64,000 bases of DNA from the NCBI GenBank assembly GCA_019637555.1, contig JAHBVK010000010.1, positions 1-64,000 on the forward strand, written 5' to 3'. Shown piece after piece: positions 1 through 8,413 of this stretch. The translations under genes and the position numbers were made by a program. The DNA comes from Anaerolineae bacterium (lineage in GTDB: Bacteria; Chloroflexota; Anaerolineae; Aggregatilineales; UBA2796). Within the stretch, counting starts at the first letter, position 1. Every line of letters starts with the position of its first letter. The notes beneath the pieces were generated by a model, which searched no databases, was not told the origin of the DNA, and saw only the letters and a list, made by a program, of their open reading frames with translations.

Positions 1-573
1 GTACGCCGTCACCCAACCCGCATCCGGCTCGACTCTCACAGGCGAATCACTAAGCGTGCGGCAGCGATCCAGAATTGTGGTATAGACATCGTTGGGCCAC
101 AGCCGATAGTTGCGAACGGTATGCACCTGTCCCGCTAGATACAGCGTCATACTGTCCATGCCTGTATCGGCGGTTGGTGGCAGTTCCCGTCCAGCGTAGT
201 CGGGTATCTCGTAGAACTTCAGGTCGCGGATCAGGAATTCGAGGAAGCTGCGAAATTGAACATCATCGACTAATGCTTCTAACACTTCTTCGCCTTGTGG
301 TTGTAAGAAGTTAGTCCACACAACGCGCCCGTCACCGTACAGAGTACACAGCGGCAAGCGGTTGAAATCGCGGTATGGTGGCTCATTTAAGACCTGCCGA
401 TCCACGCGAAAGATCACGATATTCGGGTCTTTATCCCATGCCAGCGGCGCAACACCTCCGCCCGTACCAGCATCCTGAATCGGATCGGGGGTCGGATTAG
501 TTCCTCCTCCACAGGCGCTGAATGCAAGGGCGATAGCGAGCATAGCAATGACGAAAAACAGGCTGCGGCGCAT
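1..573 (-). CDS. Putative lipoprotein, C-terminus outside window
   Basis: Reading the minus strand from an ATG at 573 gives an open frame of 191 codons that runs off the left edge. The start follows a strong ribosome site (GGAGG, then TGAACC). The N-terminus is a lipoprotein signal peptide: two Arg, a hydrophobic stretch and the lipobox FSAC, so Cys21 should be lipidated and the protein anchored on the outer face of the membrane. After a short Gly/Thr/Pro linker the mature part is a soluble domain with many aromatic residues that I do not recognise. No catalytic motif is visible. It is probably a single gene with its promoter in the gap 574-703. Confidence 0.8.
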   Translation of the reverse strand, partial: MRRSLFFVIAMLAIALAFSACGGGTNPTPDPIQDAGTGGGVAPLAWDKDPNIVIFRVDRQVLNEPPYRDFNRLPLCTLYGDGRVVWTNFLQPQGEEVLEALVDDVQFRSFLEFLIRDLKFYEIPDYAGRELPPTADTGMDSMTLYLAGQVHTVRNYRLWPNDVYTTILDRCRTLSDSPVRVEPDAGWVTAY

Positions 574-703
574 GGTTCACCTCCACCGCCATTGTATGCG
601 CTTGGCAGCACTAAAGCCAAGTTTCAAACATATAACGTCGGACAAGAAGCGAGCGTGCCAACTAGCGTGGCGGCAGCATTCAGGTTTTAGATCAGTTTTC
701 AGG

Positions 704-2014
704 TTAGCCGAAGCGTGCCTGCAAATCAGCGATCATTGACTGATGCTGCGGCGTGACAATTTCGGGATGTGCTGCGCACAGTGGCAGGATGTCGTCTATC
801 AATAGCGCGTGTACCTTAGCAGTAGCGTCCTCTATCCCTAACCACAGATCGTAGCATTCTGCTAACGCTAGCAAAGAATTTAGAATGTCGATATGCGAGT
901 CCAAACTGCGAAACAAATTGTGGGCAAGAAGGAGGATGCGCTCGGCTTCGGAGTACATCTGCAAGGCGATATGCGAACTACCCAGCATGTACATCACGCG
1001 CCCGAAATTCACGCCGCGCGTCGGAAAATACTGGGCAGCTTCGGTTAACTCCACTACGGCGCTGGAATACTGCCCGAGCGAGTACAGGAAACTACCATGC
1101 GTCGCTTTCAGATGCATCAAGCGCAGCATATCTCCCGACTGTTCCGCCAAGGGCTGCGCACGGGCAATGTACTCCGCTGCCTGAGACAAATCGCCCAGCG
1201 CGTGTGCCGCTGTCGCCATGTAGTTCAGCGCACTAATCTGCTGGCGGATGTTGCCCAATTCCAGTGCCAGATGGTAAGCCAGTTTCGCCTGCTCATATAA
1301 CTGCTGAGTCTCGTAGCGTTCGCCGTGCAGAAATGCCAGCATGATGTGCACACGCATGAGCAGCATTTTGTTGCCCTGCGCTCTGATCGAGGTCAACAAT
1401 TCGTCCGCCAGTTGGCGCTCAGTCTCCAGCGAATTTCCAGCTTTAATGAGCGCCAGAAACTTCAGTTCCGTTTCGTCGGGAGAATTGCCCGCCTGCGCAT
1501 AGGTCTCGCGCAGCACCTCTTCCAGCCCCAATTGGCTGCGTAAACCACCGTAATTGAGATGATGGATCCACAGCTTGAACCAGCGCAGCTTGATCTGAGG
1601 ATCAGACAGATTGGTGATCGCGTTCATCAGGTTAGTCAGGCGCGCATCCAGCAAATCCCACTGTCCGACCTGCTCCAAATCGAGAATCAATAGTTCGAGG
1701 ATTTCCAGCGTCGATTTGATGTAGCGCGGTATCTCCAGCGCACCAGCCATCTGAAGGAATTCGAGGATGTCGGCGATACGCTCCTGCAGTTCCTGAGGAG
1801 TCGGTTGGCTGCGGGCGAACGGAAGCAGTTCATCTTCCAATTGCGCGAGGCGCTCTTCAAATGCTTCCGGTGAGACTGGTGATGCGGCGGAGAGTGACGA
1901 ATAGGGATCGAGTGCTTGCTCGTAGCTGAGTTGGCTGGTAGTGGAAAGGTCAGCAAACTGCTGGGCTAACCATGCATCAAGATCACGCTGGAATTCATCA
2001 TCAATAAGTACCAT
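704..2014 (-). CDS. TPR-like helical repeat protein
   Basis: A 436-residue soluble protein starting at an ATG at 2014, with AGGA nine bases upstream. The N-terminal 70 residues are acidic and low in structure. From about residue 180 onward the sequence is all alpha-helical, with paired helices of about 34-40 residues and TPR-like positions (Ala/Gly/Tyr spacing, for example AKLAYHLALELGN, AAEYIARAQPLAEQSGD and YSEAERILLLAHNLF). TPR arrays bind partner proteins. No enzymatic or DNA-binding domain is seen. The layout resembles the TPR half of bacterial transcription regulators of the MalT/LuxR type without the output domain, but that is only an analogy. It stands alone between a lipoprotein gene and a phosphoribosyltransferase gene, both on the same strand. 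Confidence 0.75.
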   Translation of the reverse strand: MVLIDDEFQRDLDAWLAQQFADLSTTSQLSYEQALDPYSSLSAASPVSPEAFEERLAQLEDELLPFARSQPTPQELQERIADILEFLQMAGALEIPRYIKSTLEILELLILDLEQVGQWDLLDARLTNLMNAITNLSDPQIKLRWFKLWIHHLNYGGLRSQLGLEEVLRETYAQAGNSPDETELKFLALIKAGNSLETERQLADELLTSIRAQGNKMLLMRVHIMLAFLHGERYETQQLYEQAKLAYHLALELGNIRQQISALNYMATAAHALGDLSQAAEYIARAQPLAEQSGDMLRLMHLKATHGSFLYSLGQYSSAVVELTEAAQYFPTRGVNFGRVMYMLGSSHIALQMYSEAERILLLAHNLFRSLDSHIDILNSLLALAECYDLWLGIEDATAKVHALLIDDILPLCAAHPEIVTPQHQSMIADLQARFG

Positions 2015-2253
2015 GGCGTGATTCCTCGCAAATTGGAAACGTTTGGGTCTGGCGACGATTCAAAATCAAACGTGACTCAACGCATAGCGTTACGAGTTGC
2101 GTTATACGATGCGTTACCTTAATGGAATGGTGGCAACACTATACATCCAGCAAAGTGGAGAAGTCAAGAAATGCGAGGCATTATCATCTGGCGGAAGGCG
2201 TGCTGCTGCAGTGCGTAGTGGTAACAGCAATGCAGCAGCACGCGGCAGCACTT

Positions 2254-2808
2254 TTAGTCGGTGAAAACTGGCAAATGCCCCAGCGCAATCACATCTGCCC
2301 ACTTAGCGCGATCCCCTTCGGTGAAGATCGCCGCTTGTGCTACCACTGTCGCGCCAGCTTTCTCTGTGATCAAGCGCATACCCATGAGGGTGCTGCCTGT
2401 GCTGATCACGTCATCGATGATCGCCGCCTGCCTGCCCACCAGCAGCTTACGGTCTTTTTCATCGAGGTACAGCGTTTGTGGCTTGCCAGTAGTGATCGAA
2501 AGCGTCTCCGCTTCCAGCGCCGCGCCCATATACGGCTTATACGACTTGCGCAGCACCACATAGGGTAAATCCATGACGGTGGAGAGGGCGTGAACCAGCG
2601 GGATGCTCTTTGCTTCCGCCGTCACCAGCACTTCGGGGTTGCGATCTGCAAGCTGCTTGGCGAGTTCCTTGGCAGCGTACTGCGTCAATTCCGTATCGCC
2701 CAGAATGTTGACCACTGCGATACGCACACCGGGAGCTACCTCGAACAGAGGAAATTCGCGTACCAATCCAGCCACTTCGACACGATGCGTTTCGCGTTGT
2801 TCAGTCAT
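2254..2808 (-). CDS. Adenine phosphoribosyltransferase-like protein
   Basis: A type I phosphoribosyltransferase of 184 residues. The PRPP-binding motif is at residues 128-141 (AAIIDDVISTGST: hydrophobic strand, Asp-Asp, then the Thr/Ser/Gly loop). The upstream strand LVTAEAKSIPLVHALS corresponds to the pyrophosphate loop of the Apt/Xpt group, and the length fits Apt (170-190). It should transfer a free purine base to PRPP in the cytoplasm (purine salvage). The exact base cannot be told from sequence: adenine is most likely, xanthine or a regulatory PurR-like role is possible, though no DNA-binding domain is fused. The ATG at 2808 has an AAGG ribosome site. It is divergent from the glycosyltransferase at 3033. 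Confidence 0.85.
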   Translation of the reverse strand: MTEQRETHRVEVAGLVREFPLFEVAPGVRIAVVNILGDTELTQYAAKELAKQLADRNPEVLVTAEAKSIPLVHALSTVMDLPYVVLRKSYKPYMGAALEAETLSITTGKPQTLYLDEKDRKLLVGRQAAIIDDVISTGSTLMGMRLITEKAGATVVAQAAIFTEGDRAKWADVIALGHLPVFTD

Positions 2809-3032
2809 CGGAGTTGACCTTCCGTTGATTCAAAGATCGAATAAATACAATCCATCAATTGAGTCTAGTAAGCAGGTGGCGTGCTGTCAACGCCAACCTC
2901 ATCCTGCGATTCAGCGATTTCCGCCGCCGCTGATTTTCCCATATTGGCGGCGCGTGATACAATGACCAGCATTAACATCTGATGCGCTGCTTTTCCATAA
3001 TCCATTCGATAGCGTAACCTAAGAGCCGTTCG

Positions 3033-4373
3033 GTGACACCTGCCTCGAAAGTAGAAAGCGATCCACACTTACTGAGCACAGCCGACGGAGCCTCTGAGCT
3101 TGCCGATCCTGCTGTCGCTCTACCGCCCGATAAGGAACAGGTTGAACATCCCGCCGAAGCTATCCCACCGCGACGTCTGCGCGTCGGCATGTGGACTCCG
3201 CTGCCGCCTGCGCCCAGCGGGATCAGTGATTATGCGGTGGCGCTGATTCAGGCGCTCGCTCAATTCATCGACATCACGGTTTACACCATCCCCACCGCCG
3301 ATACCTCCCTGTTTCAGGGCTTGCCCGTCGAGGTGCGCTCGTACACTGATTACCGCCGCGACGCCCGCGCTATCGACGCACACGTGTATCACATGGGCAA
3401 CAGCGCCCACTACCACACCGAGATTCACGATCAACTGCTGCGCGAACCCGGCATCACCGTACTGCACGATCTGGCGCTGTTCGGATTCTACCTCTACAAC
3501 CTCTTTTATCTCGGTTCACGGCAGCAATTCTATGATGAGGTCAGTTACCAGCACGGTGGCGCGATGGTCAGGCAAGCGGGAAAATACATCAGTGGTGAGT
3601 TGAACACATGGCTAGACATCCCGATGAATCGCCGCGTGGTTGAATCCAGTCAGTCAACCATCGTGCACACACAGTACGGTAAGGATCAACTGAAACAGCG
3701 CTTCCCGCAGGCGGATGTTCACCACATCATGCACGGGGCGCGGGTACTTGATGACTCGGCTGGCGCTGATTTGCGAATGAAGCTGGGCTGGCGACACGAT
3801 CAACTGGTGATCGGCGTATTCGGAGAGATCAGCCCGCATAAGCGCGTTCATGTGCTGCTCGAAGTGCTGCCCAAACTGCTCAAGCAGTATCCCAACGCAC
3901 GGCTGATCGTGGCGGGACGCGACGGTCCCAACAACGCCTATCCGCAGCGCATCCGCCAGATGCTGCGATCCCGCGCCATCCGCGATGTCGTCCACTACGC
4001 TGATCAAGTGCCGACGCCGCTGTTGGAGCAGTATATTCAAGCGGTGGATATTGCTGTGAACTTGCGCTCACCCACCACAGGTGAGATGTCGGGGATTCTG
4101 CTGCGGGCGTTAGGTGCAGGCAAATTGGTGATCTGTTCCGATGTGCCGCAGCTTGCCGAACTGCCCGGATCATTCGTCTGGAAAGTGCCCGTCGATGATC
4201 GGGAATCCTCTACACTGCTGGACATGTTGATCAACGCCGCGCGTAATCAGGATATGCTGCGGCGGAATGGCGCGGCTGCCCGTCAGTTCATCGCCGCCAA
4301 CGCCACATGGGAATTGGTGGCGCAGCGTTACCTCGCCGTGATCGAGGCGGTGGTGCAGCGCAGCCGAAAATAA
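3033..4373 (+). CDS. Glycosyltransferase family 4
   Basis: A 446-residue GT-B fold retaining glycosyltransferase. The N-terminal Rossmann half starts at LRVGMWTPLPPAPSGISDYA near residue 50, with the Gly-Ile-Ser-Asp acceptor loop. The C-terminal half begins near residue 250 with GVFGEISPHKRVHVLLE, and the nucleotide-sugar E-x7-E region is recognisable around GEMSGILLRALGAGKLV. Such enzymes add a sugar from a nucleotide or lipid donor to a glycan or lipid at the inner face of the membrane. The annotated start is a GTG at 3033 with a Ser/Pro/Glu-rich leader of about 50 residues before the fold. An internal ATG at 3189 would cut the first strand, so the longer form is preferred, but the exact start is uncertain. 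The substrate is unknown. Confidence 0.85.
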   Translation: MTPASKVESDPHLLSTADGASELADPAVALPPDKEQVEHPAEAIPPRRLRVGMWTPLPPAPSGISDYAVALIQALAQFIDITVYTIPTADTSLFQGLPVEVRSYTDYRRDARAIDAHVYHMGNSAHYHTEIHDQLLREPGITVLHDLALFGFYLYNLFYLGSRQQFYDEVSYQHGGAMVRQAGKYISGELNTWLDIPMNRRVVESSQSTIVHTQYGKDQLKQRFPQADVHHIMHGARVLDDSAGADLRMKLGWRHDQLVIGVFGEISPHKRVHVLLEVLPKLLKQYPNARLIVAGRDGPNNAYPQRIRQMLRSRAIRDVVHYADQVPTPLLEQYIQAVDIAVNLRSPTTGEMSGILLRALGAGKLVICSDVPQLAELPGSFVWKVPVDDRESSTLLDMLINAARNQDMLRRNGAAARQFIAANATWELVAQRYLAVIEAVVQRSRK

Positions 4374-4403
4374 TCTGTAGTTGCTTTCCTGACAGAGGCT
4401 ACT

Positions 4404-5528
4404 ATGCCAGATGAGCTTCGCCAACTCGACGGTCTAGATTTCATCCGTCTGCGGGTTGGCATGTACATTGGGGGCAATGACAAAAAAGCGTTGCACGTCA
4501 TGATACTACAATTGCTTGAGGCAATGGTCGTCTATCCAGCGTTCGGGCAGCCAAGCAAGATTTCTGTGATTCTGCAAGCTGATGGAAGTATTGCTATCAC
4601 GGCTGCGAATCACAGCATCCCCATTACGGATGACCCCCAACTTAAGATAAGCACACTTGAGAAAATCCTTTCGGGAGTATATTTTGGTCGCGGTCCGAAT
4701 ACCCTTCGGTATGTTGTGCTTAATGCGTTGTCATCCGAATTTACAGCACAAACATCATTTGATGGCTATCTTTGGCAGCAGGACTATAAACAGGGAATAC
4801 CACAGGACGCGCCTTACCAGATTCGCCCGTTGATGCCTAACGAGGAATCTTGCCTCACGCTCATCTCGCGTCCCGATGCCGAAATCTTCGATTCCATTGA
4901 ATTTGAGTTCGGTCCTTTAGGTGCCCGATTGCGAGAGCTATCCTCCCTCGCGCCAAACTTAAACACCGAAATCCGCGATGATCGGACGGAAAATCATCAA
5001 TACGCCCATAGCTATGCCAGCAGCTTACTTTCGTTGCTCATAACTCCGTTGCTCATGAAGCAAGCTAACAAACGAGTTCAAATGCTAGGGTTGCTGCATC
5101 AGCCAATTGAAGGCAACCTTACGTTCGCAGATGATAACCACATAGAACAGCGCATTGAAATCGCCCTTGCCTACACTACACAGCTAGACTTCAATGCGCC
5201 GATAGAGAAAGCTTTTTGCAATACCATACTAAATCTAGACGGTGGCACTCATCTGAGCGCGTTTCGTGCTGCCTTAACGCGCCAGATCAACCGATTTTGC
5301 CAAGAAAAACGGATGCCTAAACTTTATAGCCAGCGAATTCGTAAGGGACTAATCGCGGCTGTCAGTGTTTACTCTCCATATCCACAGTATTTAGATGCAT
5401 CAAAAAGTAAGTTCATCCGAGACACGTTATATGCGCCTATATTTCGTTTGACCACCGAAGCGATCCAAAATTACTTCAACGCCGATCCAGCAGCCCTAGA
5501 TCGCGTAATTGACTGGCTGCAAAGCTGA
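4404..5528 (+). CDS. GyrB-like protein (GHKL plus transducer) with lost catalytic residues
   Basis: A 374-residue protein that follows the N-terminal half of DNA gyrase B from end to end but stops before the TOPRIM domain. Visible matches: GLDFIRLRVGMYIGG (10-24, gyrase LDAVRKRPGMYIG), VVLNALSSEF (104-113, gyrase VVNALS), LRELSSL (176-182), GGTHLSAFRAALTR (280-293, almost identical to the transducer signature) and RKGLIAAVSV (313-322). ATP residues are missing: the catalytic Glu position is Gln36, the Mg-binding Asn is Ala40, the DDGRGIP motif is AANHSIP (67-73), and the GGLHGVG lid is replaced by GPNTLRY. The transducer Lys is kept (Lys334) but its Gln neighbour is Ala332. So it is very likely unable to hydrolyse ATP. 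It lies 30 bp after the GT4 gene and is richer in A/T than its neighbours. The role is unknown: scaffold, gyrase inhibitor or DNA-binding factor are all guesses. Confidence 0.85.
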   Translation: MPDELRQLDGLDFIRLRVGMYIGGNDKKALHVMILQLLEAMVVYPAFGQPSKISVILQADGSIAITAANHSIPITDDPQLKISTLEKILSGVYFGRGPNTLRYVVLNALSSEFTAQTSFDGYLWQQDYKQGIPQDAPYQIRPLMPNEESCLTLISRPDAEIFDSIEFEFGPLGARLRELSSLAPNLNTEIRDDRTENHQYAHSYASSLLSLLITPLLMKQANKRVQMLGLLHQPIEGNLTFADDNHIEQRIEIALAYTTQLDFNAPIEKAFCNTILNLDGGTHLSAFRAALTRQINRFCQEKRMPKLYSQRIRKGLIAAVSVYSPYPQYLDASKSKFIRDTLYAPIFRLTTEAIQNYFNADPAALDRVIDWLQS

Positions 5529-5616
5529 TCTGCATCTTCCAGATCGGAGATGTGCGACTACTCCCCTCAACTTTGCGTATTCACAGATAAGACTGATCGC
5601 CAACGGGGAAGTTACC

Positions 5617-6099
5617 ATGTCTGATCATCAGGACTACGCCGCGATCCGGCGAAACATCGCCAATCAAGTAGCACGTCGCAAGTGGCAATATCGTGTGCTG
5701 TTCTTCGCCACGCATCTGATCTTCTACGCGATCTCGATGCTGACCATCTGGCTGACGGCGGGTTATGCTTCCTCACACGGCGGGTTATATGAAACCGGTG
5801 CAGCGGCTACTATCCTCCTTGTGCCCACCATACTTTGGACGGCGGTGCTGCTCTTCCACGTGGCTTCCTTTTATTTTGAAACCAGCGCAGGCGAAGCAGC
5901 GATCCGTGAACGGCTGATGATGCGGGAAGTGCGAGAGGAAATGCTGCGTAAGGGAATGCTAGCCGATGAAGCGACCGAAAAGCCCAAGCGATATGCTGCG
6001 AAACTCTCCGACGATGGCGAACTCATTCCCGCCGATGATGATGACACAGCCGAGCAGGCGACCTACACCGCCCGCCCTAATCATCTCGGCTCGTCATAA
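5617..6099 (+). CDS. 2TM-domain-type small membrane protein
   Basis: A 160-residue protein. I take the ATG at 5617 (GGGGAAG just upstream) rather than the earlier in-frame start, because residues upstream of it look non-coding. A charged N-terminal segment (IRRNIANQVARRKWQYR) leads into two membrane helices (about residues 24-46 and 58-84), then a basic amphipathic region (AAIRERLMMREVREEMLRK) and an acidic tail. This is the layout of the 2TM domain family, whose members have no known activity and are sometimes found near signal-transduction genes. It is 88 bp downstream of the GyrB-like gene on the same strand and could be co-transcribed. Confidence 0.7.
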   Translation: MSDHQDYAAIRRNIANQVARRKWQYRVLFFATHLIFYAISMLTIWLTAGYASSHGGLYETGAAATILLVPTILWTAVLLFHVASFYFETSAGEAAIRERLMMREVREEMLRKGMLADEATEKPKRYAAKLSDDGELIPADDDDTAEQATYTARPNHLGSS

Positions 6100-6122
6100 C
6101 GATTCTTCGTCGCCTCCCGGTT

Positions 6123-6162
6123 CCCCTCTCCGCGAAATGGATGAGGGGGTCAGGGGGTGAGG
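6123..6162. repeat. GC-rich hairpin repeat, possible terminator of phhA
   Basis: A stretch of CCCCTCTCC followed 12 bp later by GGGGG-type blocks and GGGGGTGAGGC, which can fold on itself. It lies directly after the phhA stop on the minus strand and close to the end of the convergent 5617 gene. The same CCCTCTCC/GAGAGGGG style recurs at 6931, 17498 and 30080. Its position suggests it can end transcription from both sides, but no T-run is obvious. Confidence 0.5.
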
Positions 6163-6897
6163 CTATTTTGTCACGTCCGGCAAGCCCTCCATCCGCGCAT
6201 AGTCACGCAGAATCCGGCGCACCTGATCGGCATCCTCAAGCACAAAGTAGCCCTTGTGATAGCTGTGTACGGCTGATTCAGTCTGCGCCACTTGGCGGAT
6301 GTCGAACTGGTAGCGCGGCGTCTCAGGCAGCAGCGCGAAATTCAGTTCTCCCGGTGAGGAGAGCAAACCCGCGCCATACAGCTTGATCTCGCCAGCCTCG
6401 CGGATCAAGCCGAACTCCGTGGTGAACCACCACAGCCGCGCGATCTCTACTTGCTGCCGTTCATCAGTAGTAGCTAGGTACAGCTTACCGAACATTTCTG
6501 CCGTATCCGCAAACCACTGATCGGTGAAAAATGCCAGATGCCCGAAATATTCGTGGAACAGATCAGGCAGCGGCGTGAACTCGATCTCGTGCGGGCGGCG
6601 AATGTAATTGGTGACGGGGAAACGGCGCTCCGCCAGATGCTCGAACCATTCTGTGCGTCCGAGATAGGCATTCTGCGCGTCACCGAGCGTCCAGCCCGTC
6701 ATGCCCTCGATCCGTGCGCTGATCTCCGCCGCCACTGGCACGCGGGTCGGATCAAGCGCCAGTTTCGCCATCCCCGCTATCCACTGCTGACAGGCAATGT
6801 TCTGCACGCGATCCCATTGACGGCGGTACAACTCGCTCCACGTCCCGTGATCTTCATCGCTGTACGTCAGCGTAGTCAATACGATTTGATCGGTCAT
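6163..6897 (-). CDS. phhA: Phenylalanine 4-monooxygenase
   Basis: A 244-residue aromatic amino acid hydroxylase of the short bacterial type. It uses tetrahydrobiopterin, O2 and non-haem iron to convert phenylalanine to tyrosine. The iron ligands are readable: the two His of FHEYFGHLAFF and the Glu of FTTEFGL. The substrate-side motif LYGAGLLSSPGEL matches the family. The ATG at 6897 has AGGA nine bases upstream. It is the last gene of the minus-strand set lrp-hpd-hmgA-phhA and feeds tyrosine into that pathway. A repeat-filled gap of 128 bp separates it from hmgA, so it may also have its own promoter. No pterin dehydratase (phhB) is found in the window. Confidence 0.93.
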   Translation of the reverse strand: MTDQIVLTTLTYSDEDHGTWSELYRRQWDRVQNIACQQWIAGMAKLALDPTRVPVAAEISARIEGMTGWTLGDAQNAYLGRTEWFEHLAERRFPVTNYIRRPHEIEFTPLPDLFHEYFGHLAFFTDQWFADTAEMFGKLYLATTDERQQVEIARLWWFTTEFGLIREAGEIKLYGAGLLSSPGELNFALLPETPRYQFDIRQVAQTESAVHSYHKGYFVLEDADQVRRILRDYARMEGLPDVTK

Positions 6898-6930
6898 CGC
6901 TAAGTTTCCTTGTGATTATTTTGGTGGTTA

Positions 6931-7022
6931 GCCCTCATCCTAAATCCTTCTCCCCCAAGGAGAAGGACTTCAAGACTGTTTTATTACCCTCTCCTTGCGG
7001 GAGAGGGGTGAGGGGTGAGGGC
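6931..7022. repeat. Nested hairpin repeat between hmgA and phhA
   Basis: Three nested inverted repeats: an outer GCCCTCA (6931-6937) with TGAGGGC (7016-7022), and two inner hairpins, CCTTCTCCcccaaGGAGAAGG (6946-6966) and CCCTCTCCttgcGGGAGAGGG (6987-7007). This is the common dispersed CCCTCTCC type of bacterial intergenic repeat. It fills almost the whole gap between two genes of one pathway and could stabilise or end the hmgA transcript. Confidence 0.75.
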
Positions 7023-7025
7023 AAG

Positions 7026-8189
7026 CTAATGATTCTCCGGCAGCCAACTGGTCGGATACTTCGGATCTTCCATCTGTACCGCCTCGCGGGTCACTTGCAG
7101 CGGACGGAAAGTATCGACCATCACCGCCAGTTCTTCAGTCTTGGTCTTGCCAATCGATCCCTCATAGGTGCCCGGATGCGGACCGTGCGGGATGCCGTTC
7201 GGATGCACCGTGATCGAGGCGCGTTCGATGCCCTTGCGGGACATGAAATTGCCTTCCACGTAGTACAGCACTTCGTCGGAATCGACGTTGGAATGGTTGT
7301 ACGGCGCGGGAATCGACTGCGGGTGATAGTCGAACATACGCGGCACGAAGGAGCACAACACGAAGCCCGGACCATCAAACGTCTGATGCACAGGTGGCGG
7401 TTGATGTACGCGTCCGGTGATTGGCTCGAAGTCCTCAATGTTGAAGGCGAAGGGGAACAGATGCCCATCCCAACCGACTACATCCAGCGGATGGTGATCG
7501 TACTGGTAGCGCGTGATCTGCCCGCGCGATTTGACATGTAAGTAGAATTCACCCGTTTCGTCGTGTGTGATCAAGCGATCCGGTGGACGAATGTCGCGTT
7601 CGCAGTAGGGCGAGTGTTCCAGAAATTGCCCGTAGTTGTTGAGGTAACGCTTCGGCGGCGTGATATGCCCGAAGGATTCGACGTATAGCGCCCGCTGCGC
7701 CACGTTCTGATCTGGCACGAAGCGCCAGATCACGCCAGCGGGGATCACTAGATAGTCGCCAGCGCGGTAGCGCAGATCGCCGAACTGCGATTCCAGCACG
7801 CCCGTACCTTCGTGGATGAAGATCACGTCGTCGCCTTGCCCGTGCTTGTAGTAATAGTTCATGGCGCGATCAGGGCGGGCGGTGTACAGCACCACATCAT
7901 GATTGCCTAGCATCGGCGCACGGTTGTCGATCAGATCACCGCCTTCGCGCGTTTGTGCCGCCAGAAAATGGCGATGGCGCAGCGGTCCGGTTTCCTCGTA
8001 GTGCATCTCCACTTTGCACAGCACTTCCATGTTGCGAATCTGCGTCGGCGGATGCAGGTGATAAAGGATCGACTGGATGCCACTGAAGCCGTGCACGCCC
8101 ATCACTTCCTCGTGATGCAGCGATCCATCTGCTTTGCGAAACTGCGTATGCCGCTTGTGCGGGATATTGCCGAGTTTGTAGTAGTACAT
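7026..8189 (-). CDS. hmgA: Homogentisate 1,2-dioxygenase
   Basis: A 387-residue cupin enzyme that opens the ring of homogentisate to maleylacetoacetate using Fe(II) and O2. I chose the ATG at 8189 (GGAG nine bases upstream); a TTG two codons earlier is too close to the ribosome site. Family features: GVHGFSGIQSILYHLHPP near the N-terminus, and the iron site NHSNVDSDEVLYYVEGNF (His and Glu) with PHGPHPGTYEGS (second His) near residues 290-350. The length is shorter than the roughly 430-440 residues of the proteobacterial and human enzymes, as in the compact bacterial branch. It sits between hpd and phhA on the same strand. Confidence 0.9.
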   Translation of the reverse strand: MYYYKLGNIPHKRHTQFRKADGSLHHEEVMGVHGFSGIQSILYHLHPPTQIRNMEVLCKVEMHYEETGPLRHRHFLAAQTREGGDLIDNRAPMLGNHDVVLYTARPDRAMNYYYKHGQGDDVIFIHEGTGVLESQFGDLRYRAGDYLVIPAGVIWRFVPDQNVAQRALYVESFGHITPPKRYLNNYGQFLEHSPYCERDIRPPDRLITHDETGEFYLHVKSRGQITRYQYDHHPLDVVGWDGHLFPFAFNIEDFEPITGRVHQPPPVHQTFDGPGFVLCSFVPRMFDYHPQSIPAPYNHSNVDSDEVLYYVEGNFMSRKGIERASITVHPNGIPHGPHPGTYEGSIGKTKTEELAVMVDTFRPLQVTREAVQMEDPKYPTSWLPENH

Positions 8190-8247
8190 CGCCAAATTCT
8201 CCAGTAACAGTAATTACGCTTAGTCCAAATTCGTGTTAATTTGCCTC

Positions 8248-8372
8248 GCTACACCAGAGGTTGAAACCTCTGGCTACAAAACTTGGTAAACCCACTGAAG
8301 TGGGTTGCCTCGTGCTAACCCTCTTTAGAGGGTTTCCAGAGTGTTGTAGCTGGGGGTTTTGAACCCCCAGTT
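8248..8372. repeat. Four-hairpin intergenic repeat (copy 1)
   Basis: Four perfect or near-perfect hairpins in a row: A at 8254-8273 (CCAGAGGTT/AACCTCTGG), B at 8289-8306 (AACCCACTgaAGTGGGTT), C at 8317-8334 (AACCCTCTttAGAGGGTT) and D at 8350-8370 (CTGGGGGTT/AACCCCCAG). The spacers beside A (CTACAAAACTTGG) and D (CCAGAGTGTTGTAG) are also largely complementary, so B and C can be enclosed in a longer stem, giving a branched fold. Related copies flank the insertion sequence at 12.1 and 13.1 kb. It lies between hpd and hmgA. Confidence 0.85.
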
Positions 8373-8413
8373 ACTTGTGACGCTCACATTTCGCTCATCA
8401 CTCATCACTTCTT

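Noticed and set aside
2122..2568. Plus-strand frame opposite the phosphoribosyltransferase
   Set aside because: Antisense of the PRPP-motif gene, no similarity and no ribosome site.
6912..7541. Plus-strand frame opposite hmgA and the repeat
   Set aside because: It begins in repeat DNA and runs antisense to the intact hmgA gene.
8200..8413. tRNA-like or riboswitch reading of the branched hairpins
   Set aside because: The stems lack the tRNA T-loop and acceptor arrangement and do not match any riboswitch core that I know; the copies elsewhere show it is a dispersed repeat.
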